Positions 18,084 through 26,281 of a stretch of 64,000 nucleotides of DNA are shown here, piece by piece (the first letter of the stretch is position 1; each line of letters begins with the position of its first letter). The notes beneath the pieces were generated by a model. That model did no database searches. It saw only the letters and a program-made list of their open reading frames with translations, and was not told where the DNA came from. The translations under genes and the position numbers were made by a program. Source of the stretch: Caballeronia arationis (GTDB taxonomy: Bacteria > Pseudomonadota > Gammaproteobacteria > Burkholderiales > Burkholderiaceae); contig NZ_FCOG02000017.1 in NCBI RefSeq assembly GCF_001544975.2, positions 62,001-126,000 on the forward strand. The letters are read 5' to 3'.

Positions 18084-19319
18084 TTAGGTGACGGGCTGGA
18101 GCACGGTCTTCAAATCGAATTGCAGATCGGCAGCCTGCGCGGGCGTGACCGGCGCATCGGCGGCAAGCAGCCGGCGCGCGGCGATATGATCCGCCGGACG
18201 GTTGACCGATTCGACCGCGACGAGTTTTCCCTTCGAAAAACCATAGGCCGAGAACTTCAGGCCCGCACGGTCACCGCGCAGGACGATCTCGTCGGCTCGG
18301 CTCATCGCGACGCCCGCGATCTGCAGCTTCACGCCGCCCTGATCGCTCCAGAACCACGGGACCGCTTCGAAGTCGTGCGTGTGTCCGGTGAGCCGTTGCG
18401 CGAGATAGCGCGCCTGGTCCACCGCGTTCTGCACCGATTCGATCCGGCAGTTTCCAAACGCGAAGCGCGATGGAAACGCTGCGCAATCGCCGAGCGCGGA
18501 GATCGACGGATCGCTGGTCGCGAGATTGAGATCGACCACGATGCCATTTGCGATCTCGAGCCCCGCCTCCTTTGCGAGCTCCACGTTCGGAATCACGCCG
18601 ATGCTCACGACGACGAGATCAGCTTCGTGCAGCACGCCATCCGTGGTCTCGGCGCCGATCACGCGGCCCGCTTCCGTGCAGATGCGCTTCACACCGCTGT
18701 CAAAGCTGAAGCGGACGCCGAGCGACTCGTGGTGCTCGCGAAACGCGTCGGCGACGGGCGCGCTGACGGCACGGCTCATCAGGTTCGAACTCGCCTCGAT
18801 CACGCTCACCGACACGCCGCGCTTCGCGGCCACGGCGGCGAATTCGAGCCCCAGAAAACCCGCGCCGACGATCACCGCGCGCTTCGACCGGTTGAGCGCC
18901 TCGCGCAGGGCATGCGCGTCGTGCAGCGTGCGCAGCGTCAGGAGACCCGACGTCGCGTTGTCCCAGCCCGGCAGCAGCCGATTGCGCGCACCGGTCGCGA
19001 GCACGAGGTGCTCGTATTCGATACGCCGGCCGTCGCCGGTCGTGACGTGATGGCGCTCGCGATCGATGTGCAGCACGCGCACGCCGAGCATCAGTTCGAT
19101 GTTGCGGCCCTCGTAAAAGGCTTCTTTCTGGAACGTCACCTGCTCCGCTTCGCAGTCGCCGCTCTGGAATGCCTTCGAAAGCGGCGGGCGCTGATACGGA
19201 AGATCCGGCTCGTCGCCGATCAGCACCACGCGTTTGTCGTAGCCCGCATCGCGCAGCGACACCGCCAGTTGATAGCCGGCCTGTCCTGCACCGATGATCA
19301 AGATTCCCGCGTCCTTCAT
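18084..19319 (-). CDS. FAD ferredoxin reductase for the P450 system
   Basis: This 411-residue protein resembles putidaredoxin and rhodocoxin reductase. It has the FAD motif LIIGAGQAGYQLAVSLRDAG at the N-terminus, DLPYQRPPLSKAF just after it, the NAD motif VGAGFLGLEFA near residue 150, and the second FAD motif ISALGDCAAFPS near residue 275. It passes electrons from NAD(P)H to the small ferredoxin encoded next, which feeds the P450. The three genes together form a class I bacterial P450 electron chain. AAGGG lies upstream of the ATG. Confidence 0.95.
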   Translation of the reverse strand: MKDAGILIIGAGQAGYQLAVSLRDAGYDKRVVLIGDEPDLPYQRPPLSKAFQSGDCEAEQVTFQKEAFYEGRNIELMLGVRVLHIDRERHHVTTGDGRRIEYEHLVLATGARNRLLPGWDNATSGLLTLRTLHDAHALREALNRSKRAVIVGAGFLGLEFAAVAAKRGVSVSVIEASSNLMSRAVSAPVADAFREHHESLGVRFSFDSGVKRICTEAGRVIGAETTDGVLHEADLVVVSIGVIPNVELAKEAGLEIANGIVVDLNLATSDPSISALGDCAAFPSRFAFGNCRIESVQNAVDQARYLAQRLTGHTHDFEAVPWFWSDQGGVKLQIAGVAMSRADEIVLRGDRAGLKFSAYGFSKGKLVAVESVNRPADHIAARRLLAADAPVTPAQAADLQFDLKTVLQPVT

Positions 19320-19371
19320 GTGATGACCCTTGTGAACGTGTTGCGGCTCTGGGCGAACGGCGCGTCGGCGC

Positions 19372-19566
19372 TTATTCGTCGAACGTGATCACGAGCGCGG
19401 GACACAGTCGCGCTGCTTCACGACAGGCTTCGTGAAGATGCGGCGGCGGGCTTTCCTGCAGCACGATGACAAGACCGTCGTCCTCGTTCTGGCTGAAGAC
19501 TTCCGGCGCGGCCACCACGCACAAGCCAGCTCCGATGCACTTCGTCGCGTCAACCTTGATTTGCAT
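19372..19566 (-). CDS. Small 3Fe-4S ferredoxin partner of the P450
   Basis: This is a 64-residue ferredoxin. The cysteines fall as Cys10-x5-Cys16 and a later CP pair in AARLCPALV. Residue 13 of the loop KCIGAGLC is not Cys, the pattern of single-cluster 3Fe-4S ferredoxins that serve CYP105-type and related P450s. AGGAGA lies just before the ATG. It sits between the P450 and reductase genes, so the electron route is reductase, ferredoxin, P450. Confidence 0.95.
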   Translation of the reverse strand: MQIKVDATKCIGAGLCVVAAPEVFSQNEDDGLVIVLQESPPPHLHEACREAARLCPALVITFDE

Positions 19567-19630
19567 GTCCGTCTCCTGATGAGTTTTTTCATACCCGCGC
19601 GGGATGCGCGGGCATGTGCGCCGCGTTCAT

Positions 19631-20845
19631 TTACCACTCGACCGGCAATGCATCGACGCCATACACGAACGCGTCGTAGCGGAACTTGATGTCCTCCACC
19701 GGCACAGCGAGCCGCAGCTTCGGCAGGCGCTGGAAAAGCGTCGTGAAGACGATCTGCAACTCGGCGCGCGCGAGCGGCTGCCCGAGACATTGATGCACGC
19801 CATAGCTGAACGCGACGTGATGCAGCGCGGGGCGATGGATGTCGAACCGGTCGGGATGGTCGAATGCCTTCGGATCGCGATTGGCGGCCGTGATGAGCGC
19901 GAGCACGCCTTCGCCCTTGCGAATGAGCGTGCCGGCCACCTCGACGTCTTCCATTGCAACGCGCGGCCCGTTGTAATGCACGATCGTGTGGAAGCGCAGC
20001 ATTTCCTCGACCGTGTTGCGCACGAGCGAAGGATCGGCGACGAGCGCGTCTTTCTGCTCGGGATGCGTCAGCAGCGACAGCGTGCCCAGCGCAATCATGT
20101 TCGCCGTCGTTTCATGGCCGCCCATCAGCAGCAGCTCGATGGTCGCGAGCGCTTCTTCGCGCGTCATGTGACCTGGCACGACCTGGCTCGTCACGAGCCG
20201 GCTGATCAGGTCGCTGCGATTGCCCGGATGCGCCATCTTCTCGGTGATCAGGCGGTCGAGATATTCGCGCATCTCGACGCCGGCACGAATTGGCACCTCG
20301 GGGTCGGCCGTGAGGTCTAGCTTCGCCTTGCTGCGCTCCTGGAAGAAATCGCGATCCTCGTAGGGCACGCCCAGCATCCGCGAGATGACCGTGGTCGGCA
20401 CCGTCAGCGCGAAATCCTCGAAGAGATCGGCGGGCGATCCCTTTGCAATGAATTCGTCCAGCAGCGTGTCGACCGTCTTCTGCAATTCAGGGCGCATAGC
20501 GTCGATGTGATGCACCATGAATTCCTTCGACAGCATCCGGCGGTACTTGGTGTGCTGCGGCGCGTCCATCCGGATGATCGTCGGCGGGAATTCATTCTTC
20601 AGCAGCGCCGCGCGCGCCGGTGCGATGAACGGATAGCCCGGCGTAGACGGTGCCGTCGAGAAACGCGGGTCGCCGAGGATCGCGCGCACGTCGTCGTAGC
20701 GCGTGGCGATCCACGCTTCGCTGCCGTCGGGCATGGTCACCTTCGAAAGCCCTTCGTTCTTGCGGATCTCCGCGTACTCCGGCGGCGGTGCGAACGGGCA
20801 GCGGCGCATCGGGAAGTCCGGCGCGGATGCTTTGTAGTCGTCCAT
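19631..20845 (-). CDS. Cytochrome P450 monooxygenase (soluble class I)
   Basis: This 404-residue soluble P450 has the I-helix MGGHETTAN (Gly/Glu/Thr oxygen-activation motif, about 242-248), the ExxR pair Glu281/Arg284 in EEMLRF, and the haem loop FSYGVHQCLGQPLARAEL with ligand Cys353. The family hydroxylates an unactivated C-H bond using O2. The ATG at 20845 is preceded by AAGGAGA; a longer reading to 20908 would run into the CoA-transferase gene. Its ferredoxin and reductase follow. As the only obvious oxygen-activating enzyme of transcript C it probably catalyses the first attack on the substrate (inference). Confidence 0.96.
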   Translation of the reverse strand: MDDYKASAPDFPMRRCPFAPPPEYAEIRKNEGLSKVTMPDGSEAWIATRYDDVRAILGDPRFSTAPSTPGYPFIAPARAALLKNEFPPTIIRMDAPQHTKYRRMLSKEFMVHHIDAMRPELQKTVDTLLDEFIAKGSPADLFEDFALTVPTTVISRMLGVPYEDRDFFQERSKAKLDLTADPEVPIRAGVEMREYLDRLITEKMAHPGNRSDLISRLVTSQVVPGHMTREEALATIELLLMGGHETTANMIALGTLSLLTHPEQKDALVADPSLVRNTVEEMLRFHTIVHYNGPRVAMEDVEVAGTLIRKGEGVLALITAANRDPKAFDHPDRFDIHRPALHHVAFSYGVHQCLGQPLARAELQIVFTTLFQRLPKLRLAVPVEDIKFRYDAFVYGVDALPVEW

Positions 20846-20861
20846 CAAAGGTCTCCTTGTA

Positions 20862-22100
20862 TCAACGTACGATGTTCTGTTCCCGCAAGCGGGCGATGGC
20901 GTCGGCATCCAGATGCAGCCGTTCGCCGAGAATGAGGTCGGTGTGCTCGCCGAAGAGCGGCGGCGCTTTAGGCGGCGCCAGCGAGCTTTCCTGCATCTTC
21001 AGCGGCGAGTTCACGAGCCTGATGCGGCCGGCGGTCGGATGATCGATTTCGCAGACCATGCCGCGCGCCTTCGATTCATCGGAGTTCAGGGCTTCGAGCA
21101 CGTTCTGCACCAGGCCCGCCGGCACGCCCGCGCGCCTGAAGAGCGGCACCCATTCGTGGCGCGAGCGGGTCCTGAGGCGGGCCGACATCAATTCGTCGAG
21201 CGCGTCGCGATTGGCGCGGCGCGCATCGTTGTCGACGAAACGCGGATCAGTGGCGAGCCCCGGCATGTCGAGCACTTCCGAGCAGAAGCGCGCGAACTGC
21301 ACGTCGCTGCCGACATGGAACATGATCGGACCGTCGGCTGCGTGATACAGGCCCTGCGGGATGATGTCGGCGTGACTGTTGCCGTAGCGGCCCGGCGCGC
21401 GGTTCAGCAACAGCGCGTTGGCCGCCACGGATACGTGATTGGCGAGCGTGCAGTCGAACAGCGCAATATCGATCGCTTCGCCGCGGCCATTGCGCAGCCG
21501 GCGCACGAATGCGGCGAGGATCGCCTGCGTCGCGTACATGCCGGCGGTGATGTCGCAAATCGGCACACCTGCCTTCGACGCCTCGCCTTCCGGCTCGCCG
21601 GTGATCGACATCAGGCCGCTTTCCGCCTGGATCACCGAGTCGTAACCGGGGCGTTGTGCGCTCGGTCCCGTGCGGCCATAGCCGCTGACCGAGCAATAAA
21701 TCAGCTTCGGATTCTCTTTGCGCAAAGCCTCGTAGCCGAGGCCGTAGCGCTCCAGCGTGCCGAGCATGTAGTTCTCGACGAGGATGTCGCTTTCCCGGGC
21801 CAGCGCCTTAACGAGTTCCGCGCCTTCCGGCTTCGAGAAGTCGATCGCAACCGACTGCTTCGTGCGGTTGATCGCGAGATAGTAAGTGCGCTCGCCGCCC
21901 TGGATCGCCGTGCCCCAGTGGCGCGTCTGATCGCCGCCCTTCGGATGCTCGACCTTGGTGACTTCCGCGCCAAGATCGGCGAGCATCATCGCGCAGAACG
22001 GCGCGGCGAGCACGCGGGACAGGTCGAGGACGCGCACGCCCTTGAGCGGCGGCTCGTCGCGCGCGAGTTCTGGCAAACCGATGTCGTGACGCTGGTTCAT
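20862..22100 (-). CDS. CaiB/BaiF family (class III) CoA-transferase, second copy
   Basis: This 412-residue protein has the class III CoA-transferase N-terminus GVRVLDLSRVLAAPFCAMML, ADLGAEVTKVEHPKGGD, and the active-site segment KAGVPICDITAGMYATQ with Asp183 in the place of the catalytic aspartate. It moves CoA between acids such as succinate and the pathway acid. I chose the ATG at 22100 (GAGG upstream); a GTG at 22112 overlapping the previous stop is possible. It follows another CaiB-family gene by only 8 nt, so the two may form a heteromer, as known for some paired class III transferases. Confidence 0.92.
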   Translation of the reverse strand: MNQRHDIGLPELARDEPPLKGVRVLDLSRVLAAPFCAMMLADLGAEVTKVEHPKGGDQTRHWGTAIQGGERTYYLAINRTKQSVAIDFSKPEGAELVKALARESDILVENYMLGTLERYGLGYEALRKENPKLIYCSVSGYGRTGPSAQRPGYDSVIQAESGLMSITGEPEGEASKAGVPICDITAGMYATQAILAAFVRRLRNGRGEAIDIALFDCTLANHVSVAANALLLNRAPGRYGNSHADIIPQGLYHAADGPIMFHVGSDVQFARFCSEVLDMPGLATDPRFVDNDARRANRDALDELMSARLRTRSRHEWVPLFRRAGVPAGLVQNVLEALNSDESKARGMVCEIDHPTAGRIRLVNSPLKMQESSLAPPKAPPLFGEHTDLILGERLHLDADAIARLREQNIVR

Positions 22101-22108
22101 GGCCGGCC

Positions 22109-23296
22109 TCACTCGGTTCCGAACGCGGCGGCGGCTTGCTCCGCGTCGCGCGACACGAGTCCGAACTCGCGCAGGACTTCCTCCGTGTGCTGGCCGATGG
22201 TCGGCGGCGGACGGCGAATCGAGGTCGGCGTTTCCGACAGGCGGATCGGATTCGTGACGACCTTGAACTTGCCAGCCGTCGGGTGGTCGAGTTCCTCGAC
22301 CAGGTCCTTCTGCACGCGCGGATCTTCGAATACTTCCTGGAAGTTGAGCACCGGCGAAAACATAGCCTGCGCTTCGAGCAGCTTCTCGTTCCAGTGCGCG
22401 AGCGGCTGCTTCGCGAATGCTTCGGCGAGGCCCGCATCGACGATATCGCGATGAGCGAGACGCCCGTCCTTCGACTTCAGGCGCTCGTCGGCGAGCAGCT
22501 CTTCCGCACCCACGGCCCCCGCAAGGACCCGCCAGAACTTGTCCGTGTGCGCGATCACCATCACGTGGCGATCGTCGGACGTGCGGTAGGTGTTGTACGG
22601 AACGATCTGCCAGTGTGCATTACCGATGCGTCCCGGCGTTTCGCCGGTCGCAAAGTAGTATGCGTCGCGCGGGATCATGCTGAAGATGGTCGCGTCGAGC
22701 ATCGAGAGATCGACGCGCTGGCCGCGTCCGGTCGTGTTGCGCGACTGGACGGCTGCGAGCACGCCGATGGTCGAGAGCAGCGGCGTGATCAGGTCCGCAT
22801 ACGGCATGCCGGTTTTCAGCGGGCCGGTCTGCTCGTCGCCTGTCAGCTGCATGATGCCGGACATCGCCTGCACGACCGGGTCCATGCCGGGGCGGATGCT
22901 GTCGGCGCCCGTGCGGCCGAATGCGGAGGTCGAGCAATAGATCAGGCGCGGATTTGCCGAAGACAGCTTCTCGTAGCTGATGCCCAGCTTCTCGGCAACG
23001 CCCGGACGGAAATTCTCCACGACGATATCCACCTGCTTCGCCATTTCCTGTGCCGTGCGCTGGCCTTCCGGCGTCGTCAGGTCGAGCACGACGCTTCGTT
23101 TGTTGCGGTTCAGCGTGAGGAAATAGACGGCGTCATCGCCGAGGAAGGTCTCGCCCGTGAGCCGCATTGTGTCGCCTGCAGGCGGTTCCACCTTGATCAC
23201 GTCCGCGCCGAAATCGGCAAGCAGCATCGTGCCGAACGGGCCGTTCATCATCTGGGTAAAGTCGAGGACCTTCAATCCCTCAAGTGCGCTGCTCAT
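22109..23296 (-). CDS. CaiB/BaiF family (class III) CoA-transferase, first copy
   Basis: The 395-residue protein has LKVLDFTQMMNGPFGTMLLA, ADFGADVIKVEPPAGDT and GMPYADLITPLLSTIGVLA with Asp168 as the probable catalytic residue. The ATG at 23296 is preceded by AGGAG and gives the usual family start; extending to 23362 would place the coding region over an operator half-site. It is the first gene of transcript C. With its neighbour it probably activates a carboxylic acid as a CoA thioester, feeding the acyl-CoA dehydrogenase and crotonase of transcript A. Confidence 0.93.
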   Translation of the reverse strand: MSSALEGLKVLDFTQMMNGPFGTMLLADFGADVIKVEPPAGDTMRLTGETFLGDDAVYFLTLNRNKRSVVLDLTTPEGQRTAQEMAKQVDIVVENFRPGVAEKLGISYEKLSSANPRLIYCSTSAFGRTGADSIRPGMDPVVQAMSGIMQLTGDEQTGPLKTGMPYADLITPLLSTIGVLAAVQSRNTTGRGQRVDLSMLDATIFSMIPRDAYYFATGETPGRIGNAHWQIVPYNTYRTSDDRHVMVIAHTDKFWRVLAGAVGAEELLADERLKSKDGRLAHRDIVDAGLAEAFAKQPLAHWNEKLLEAQAMFSPVLNFQEVFEDPRVQKDLVEELDHPTAGKFKVVTNPIRLSETPTSIRRPPPTIGQHTEEVLREFGLVSRDAEQAAAAFGTE

Positions 23297-23356
23297 CGTC
23301 GCCTCTCCTGTTTTTGCGTGCCGCTTTGTCGCCGTTGATCGAGTTCGAACCAGGCT

Positions 23357-23370
23357 TTCCAATGAACCAA
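23357..23370. promoter_or_regulatory. Extra operator half-site near promoter C
   Basis: The sequence TTCCAATGAACCAA contains CCAATGAACC, the reverse complement of GGTTCATTGG, which matches one half of operator A plus its spacer. It lies 20 nt closer to the CoA-transferase start than the main operator. Two sites about 30 bp apart, roughly three helical turns, could allow cooperative binding (inference). Confidence 0.5.
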
Positions 23371-23385
23371 CAATTGATCCTCGTT

Positions 23386-23441
23386 AATTTCATTGGATGA
23401 ACCTTTGACACGATACTGCTACGTTCGAATCCGACTGTCAA
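23386..23441 (-). promoter_or_regulatory. Promoter C with shared operator
   Basis: AATTTCAT-TGG-ATGAACCT (23386-23404) keeps 6 of 8 left-half positions and the entire right half of operator A. On the minus strand TTGACA is at 23441-23436, 29 nt before AAAGGTTCAT, the same spacing as promoter A. The -10 element is weak. It lies about 90-145 nt upstream of the first CoA-transferase start. Confidence 0.78.
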
Positions 23442-23533
23442 GGACGGGTAAATCCGGGGCAGCGTGAGCGACGACTGCGATGCAAAGTTCATCGAACGAC
23501 GCTTCCTTACTACCCAGCCAGCCGGGGGACGAC

Positions 23534-23725
23534 ATGAGCACTTGCCATCGAGAACAGTCATTTGCCGCGCGCTTGCGCAGGCTGCTGTACCGTCCGGTCC
23601 GATCGGCGGCTCGCCCGGTGTTCGACGTGCTGGTCTATCTTTCCTCGGCCTGTCATCTGGGCAACTGCGTAGGGTTCGCGGCAGACGAGGAGGTGCTCCA
23701 GCGATACCTCAGAACGCGGCGCTGA
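23534..23725 (+). CDS. Possible small hypothetical protein
   Basis: A 63-residue reading frame (MSTCHREQSFAARLRRLLYR to YLRTRR) follows a GGGGGA ribosome-like site. It is basic, contains four Cys, and shows no family I recognise. The 300-nt stretch around it (23442-23744) has no better candidate. It could be spurious. Confidence 0.3.
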   Translation: MSTCHREQSFAARLRRLLYRPVRSAARPVFDVLVYLSSACHLGNCVGFAADEEVLQRYLRTRR

Positions 23726-23744
23726 CAAGATCCGCCCGGAATGC

Positions 23745-23993
23745 TTACGCCGCGAAGCGGAACGCGTTCATAGACGGGCGATTACTGGTTGGCGGAAAAA
23801 CGCACCACGTTCCGTCCTCGTGCCGGAAGAACAGGACGGCAAGCAGCCCGGAATGGCGTTCCACTTCGACGCGGACACAGCGAGTCGAGTGCGCGCCCTT
23901 TCGCGTCACGCGGATGACTCGTGCAGGTGTGGCCTGCGTCGGGCCGAGCCATTTATCCACCAGGCGATGCAATGAGCTTGTATGCGTGTTCAT
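23745..23993 (-). CDS. Small hypothetical protein (82 aa)
   Basis: The frame from the ATG at 23993, preceded by GGGAG, encodes 82 residues: a polar N-terminal helix (SSLHRLVDKWLGP) followed by beta-like segments RVIRVTRKG, CVRVEVERHSGLLAVLFFRHEDG and TWCVFPP. There is no signal peptide or membrane segment. I do not recognise the family with certainty, though the composition looks like real coding sequence. It diverges from the TetR gene across a repeat-rich gap, so it may be under that regulator's control (inference). A longer frame upstream to 24116 would cover those repeats and is less likely. Confidence 0.55.
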   Translation of the reverse strand: MNTHTSSLHRLVDKWLGPTQATPARVIRVTRKGAHSTRCVRVEVERHSGLLAVLFFRHEDGTWCVFPPTSNRPSMNAFRFAA

Positions 23994-24080
23994 CTCGATA
24001 CTCCCTGTCTGCCGGGCGTTGGCCGCGGCTGATAACTCGCCGGATCTCAGGTTCGAGGCAAAACTGATTTCTGGGTCCGT

Positions 24081-24227
24081 TGACCAAATATTAGTGGTCA
24101 CTTGACCAACTATCAAGTTAATCTGAGATAGGGTATACGCGCTTATACCGGCGTTTTCACGGGCAGTTTATGTTTGGATCTGGCATCACGCTCCGAATTG
24201 ACCTATATAATTAGGTTATGTGACCAA
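24081..24227. promoter_or_regulatory. Repeat-rich divergent regulatory region upstream of TetR gene
   Basis: Within the 317-nt gap (23994-24310) there are TTGACCAA at 24081-24088, the palindrome TGGTCA-CT-TGACCA at 24096-24109, TGACCAA at 24221-24227, and ACCTA-TATAAT-TAGGT at 24201-24216, in which a perfect -10 hexamer is framed by inverted repeats. A further pair GGTATA...TATACC lies near 24131-24148. These look like operators and a promoter for the TetR gene and/or the small leftward gene. Confidence 0.55.
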
Positions 24228-24310
24228 CATTCGGATCTTGATGTCAGCGAAAATTGCCTCTACGCGGGCAGCTCGCCTGACACATTCGCTTTCGCAAGGG
24301 ATAGAGCCAC

Positions 24311-24970
24311 ATGGAACTCATGAGCATCACGTCCGAGGAAATCAGCGGAAAGGACGCGAAGGTCGTGTCGAAGCAGCGCGGCAACCGGACGACTCGCGTC
24401 CCCGAGATTCTCGAGGTCGCGATTCGCGTCTTTGCGCGTGAGGGCAACGCCGGTTTCACCCAGCGTCGCGTCGCGGCGGACGCGGGGGTGCGTCTCAGCA
24501 CGCTGCAGCACTATTTCGGCAGCCGGGAGTCGCTGCTGCAATCGACGATCGAGGAAATGGGCAAGCGCTATCTCGGACGGTTCCGCCTGCTCGCCGACGA
24601 CGTGCAGCGGACGCCCGAAGCTCGCCTCGAAGCGCTGCTCGACGAAACGTTCGACGCCCTGACAGGTCCAGACAACGTCGTCAGCCCGTTCGCGCTCGAG
24701 GTCTGGTGCCTTGCCGAGCATCAGGAGTCGGTGCGGGACCTGATGGTGAAGGTCAGCGGCGATTTCCAGGAGGTATTCAGCAAGCTCGTCGCGGAGATCA
24801 ATCCGGCGCTCGCGCGCGACGAGTGCCGTCTGCGTGGCGCGCTCATCTATTCGCACTGGCAAGGGTTGATCGTCTTCCTGCGCCGTTCGGGGCGCAACGC
24901 GCCCGACGCTGTCGCGTTTCGTACGGCGACGAAGGTCGTCTGGAAGGCGTTGAGCAACGCGTCGCAATAG
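24311..24970 (+). CDS. TetR-family transcriptional regulator
   Basis: This 219-residue regulator has the TetR helix-turn-helix at about residues 30-75: ILEVAIRVFAREGNAGFTQR, RVAADAGVRLSTLQHYFGSR. The C-terminal part is helical and would bind an unknown small ligand. TetR proteins usually repress a neighbouring or their own gene. Palindromes upstream suggest autoregulation, and the divergent small hypothetical gene is a possible target. It may also control the CoA-transferase/P450 operon 900 nt away, but that operon carries a motif shared with promoters far from this gene, so the GntR protein is the better candidate. Confidence 0.92.
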   Translation: MELMSITSEEISGKDAKVVSKQRGNRTTRVPEILEVAIRVFAREGNAGFTQRRVAADAGVRLSTLQHYFGSRESLLQSTIEEMGKRYLGRFRLLADDVQRTPEARLEALLDETFDALTGPDNVVSPFALEVWCLAEHQESVRDLMVKVSGDFQEVFSKLVAEINPALARDECRLRGALIYSHWQGLIVFLRRSGRNAPDAVAFRTATKVVWKALSNASQ

Positions 24971-25075
24971 CTGCTTTCCCGCCGCGACGCAGCAAGCGCT
25001 GGTCGGCCTCAGCTTCCCGGGTGCGCTCGTCCCGTGGCACGGCTACAGCATTCCCAAACGCACTGAGCGTCGTCG

Positions 25076-26281
25076 TTACAGCGTTGGAAACGGCGCGCGA
25101 TCTCGCTGCCAGCAGCGCAGGCCGAAAAGCGGTACGACTCCATAAGCGTGGTCGAGCATGTCCGACTGCAGGTTCTCGTAGGGTTCCCAACGTATCTCGT
25201 CGACATAGAGGCAGATCTCCAGTGCGACGACCGGCTCCCTGGACTGCACTTGGCGGATCACGAGCGGCATGTCACGCCGCACTGCCAGATGATCCCTGAA
25301 ATACGCGCTCAGGTAGAGCCGATACAGGCCAAGGTTCGTGCGGAGTTCGCCTTCGGGCGCCGCGAGCGGGCGTTGGATAACGTCGTGCAGTCGTGCGAGC
25401 AGCGCTTCGTCAGGAAAGCGGACGGTGTCGGCGTCGAAATGAATCGCGTGCCGAAGGCGCCGGCCGCCCGACTCGGTCATGCCGCGCCAGTTTTTCACGC
25501 TGTTGGTCAGAAGGAGCTGGCTCGGCAACATCACAATTGTGTTGTCGAAGTTGCGTACCTTGATCGTGTTCAGCGCGATGTCGATCACGGTGCCGTCGGC
25601 GACGAATCCAGGCACCTCGATCCAGTCGCCCACGCGCAGCATATCGTAGGCCGCGAGCTGGATGCTGGCCACGAAGCCGAGCAGCGAGTCACGAAAGATG
25701 ATGATGAGAAGCGCCGTGACGGCGCTAAGGCCTGTGAGGAGATAGACGGGAGAACGCTCCAGCAGCAGCGAGACGACCGCGATCAGCGCGATCAGATAAG
25801 CCACGATGGTGGCGATCTGCAAGAAGCTCTTGATCGGCCTCTCGCTTGCGGACGGAAAGTGACTGTAGCGCTCCTCGATGCTGTCACGCAACGCGAGCGC
25901 TGCGCGCAGCAGCGTATAGACCATGTAACAGGCCGCGAGGATGGCCAATGGCCGTCCGAGCGCGGCGATTAGCGGGAACGTGAGACTGGAGAGCAGCGGC
26001 GCTGACGCATAGACGATCCCGGCGGGCACGAGCGGAGCGAGCCGGTGAAACACCCGATGGCGCTCGGCGGCCACGAGCCACTTGCGTCCTTTCTTGCGCG
26101 CGAGCCGACCGACGATTATCAACATGACCGAGCGTGTCACGTAGTAGCAGATCGCACTCGCCATCATGATCGCCAGCAGCAAGCAGGCCACCAGAATGAT
26201 CGCGACGGGCCAACTGTCCGTGTAGACGTAGACGTGGCGCCAGTCCGGTCCACCTTCGATACGCAAGATCTTGTCGAACAT
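25076..26281 (-). CDS. Mechanosensitive ion channel of the MscS family
   Basis: This 401-residue inner-membrane protein has about five hydrophobic segments in the first 190 residues, then the conserved MscS pore/beta-domain region DSLLGFVASIQLAAYDMLRV, GDWIEVPGFVADGTVIDIAL, TIKVRNFDNTIVMLPSQLLL. The soluble C-terminal domain follows to the end. Its long transmembrane part resembles the YbdG/MscM type more than the small MscS. These channels release solutes on hypo-osmotic shock. The ATG at 26281 has AGGAGA upstream. It stands alone between the TetR and AEC genes and is probably unrelated to the catabolic island. Confidence 0.93.
   Translation of the reverse strand: MFDKILRIEGGPDWRHVYVYTDSWPVAIILVACLLLAIMMASAICYYVTRSVMLIIVGRLARKKGRKWLVAAERHRVFHRLAPLVPAGIVYASAPLLSSLTFPLIAALGRPLAILAACYMVYTLLRAALALRDSIEERYSHFPSASERPIKSFLQIATIVAYLIALIAVVSLLLERSPVYLLTGLSAVTALLIIIFRDSLLGFVASIQLAAYDMLRVGDWIEVPGFVADGTVIDIALNTIKVRNFDNTIVMLPSQLLLTNSVKNWRGMTESGGRRLRHAIHFDADTVRFPDEALLARLHDVIQRPLAAPEGELRTNLGLYRLYLSAYFRDHLAVRRDMPLVIRQVQSREPVVALEICLYVDEIRWEPYENLQSDMLDHAYGVVPLFGLRCWQRDRAPFPTL

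Noticed and set aside
24244..24967. A 235-codon frame antisense to the TetR gene
   Set aside because: Shadow of the TetR gene, which has a convincing helix-turn-helix.
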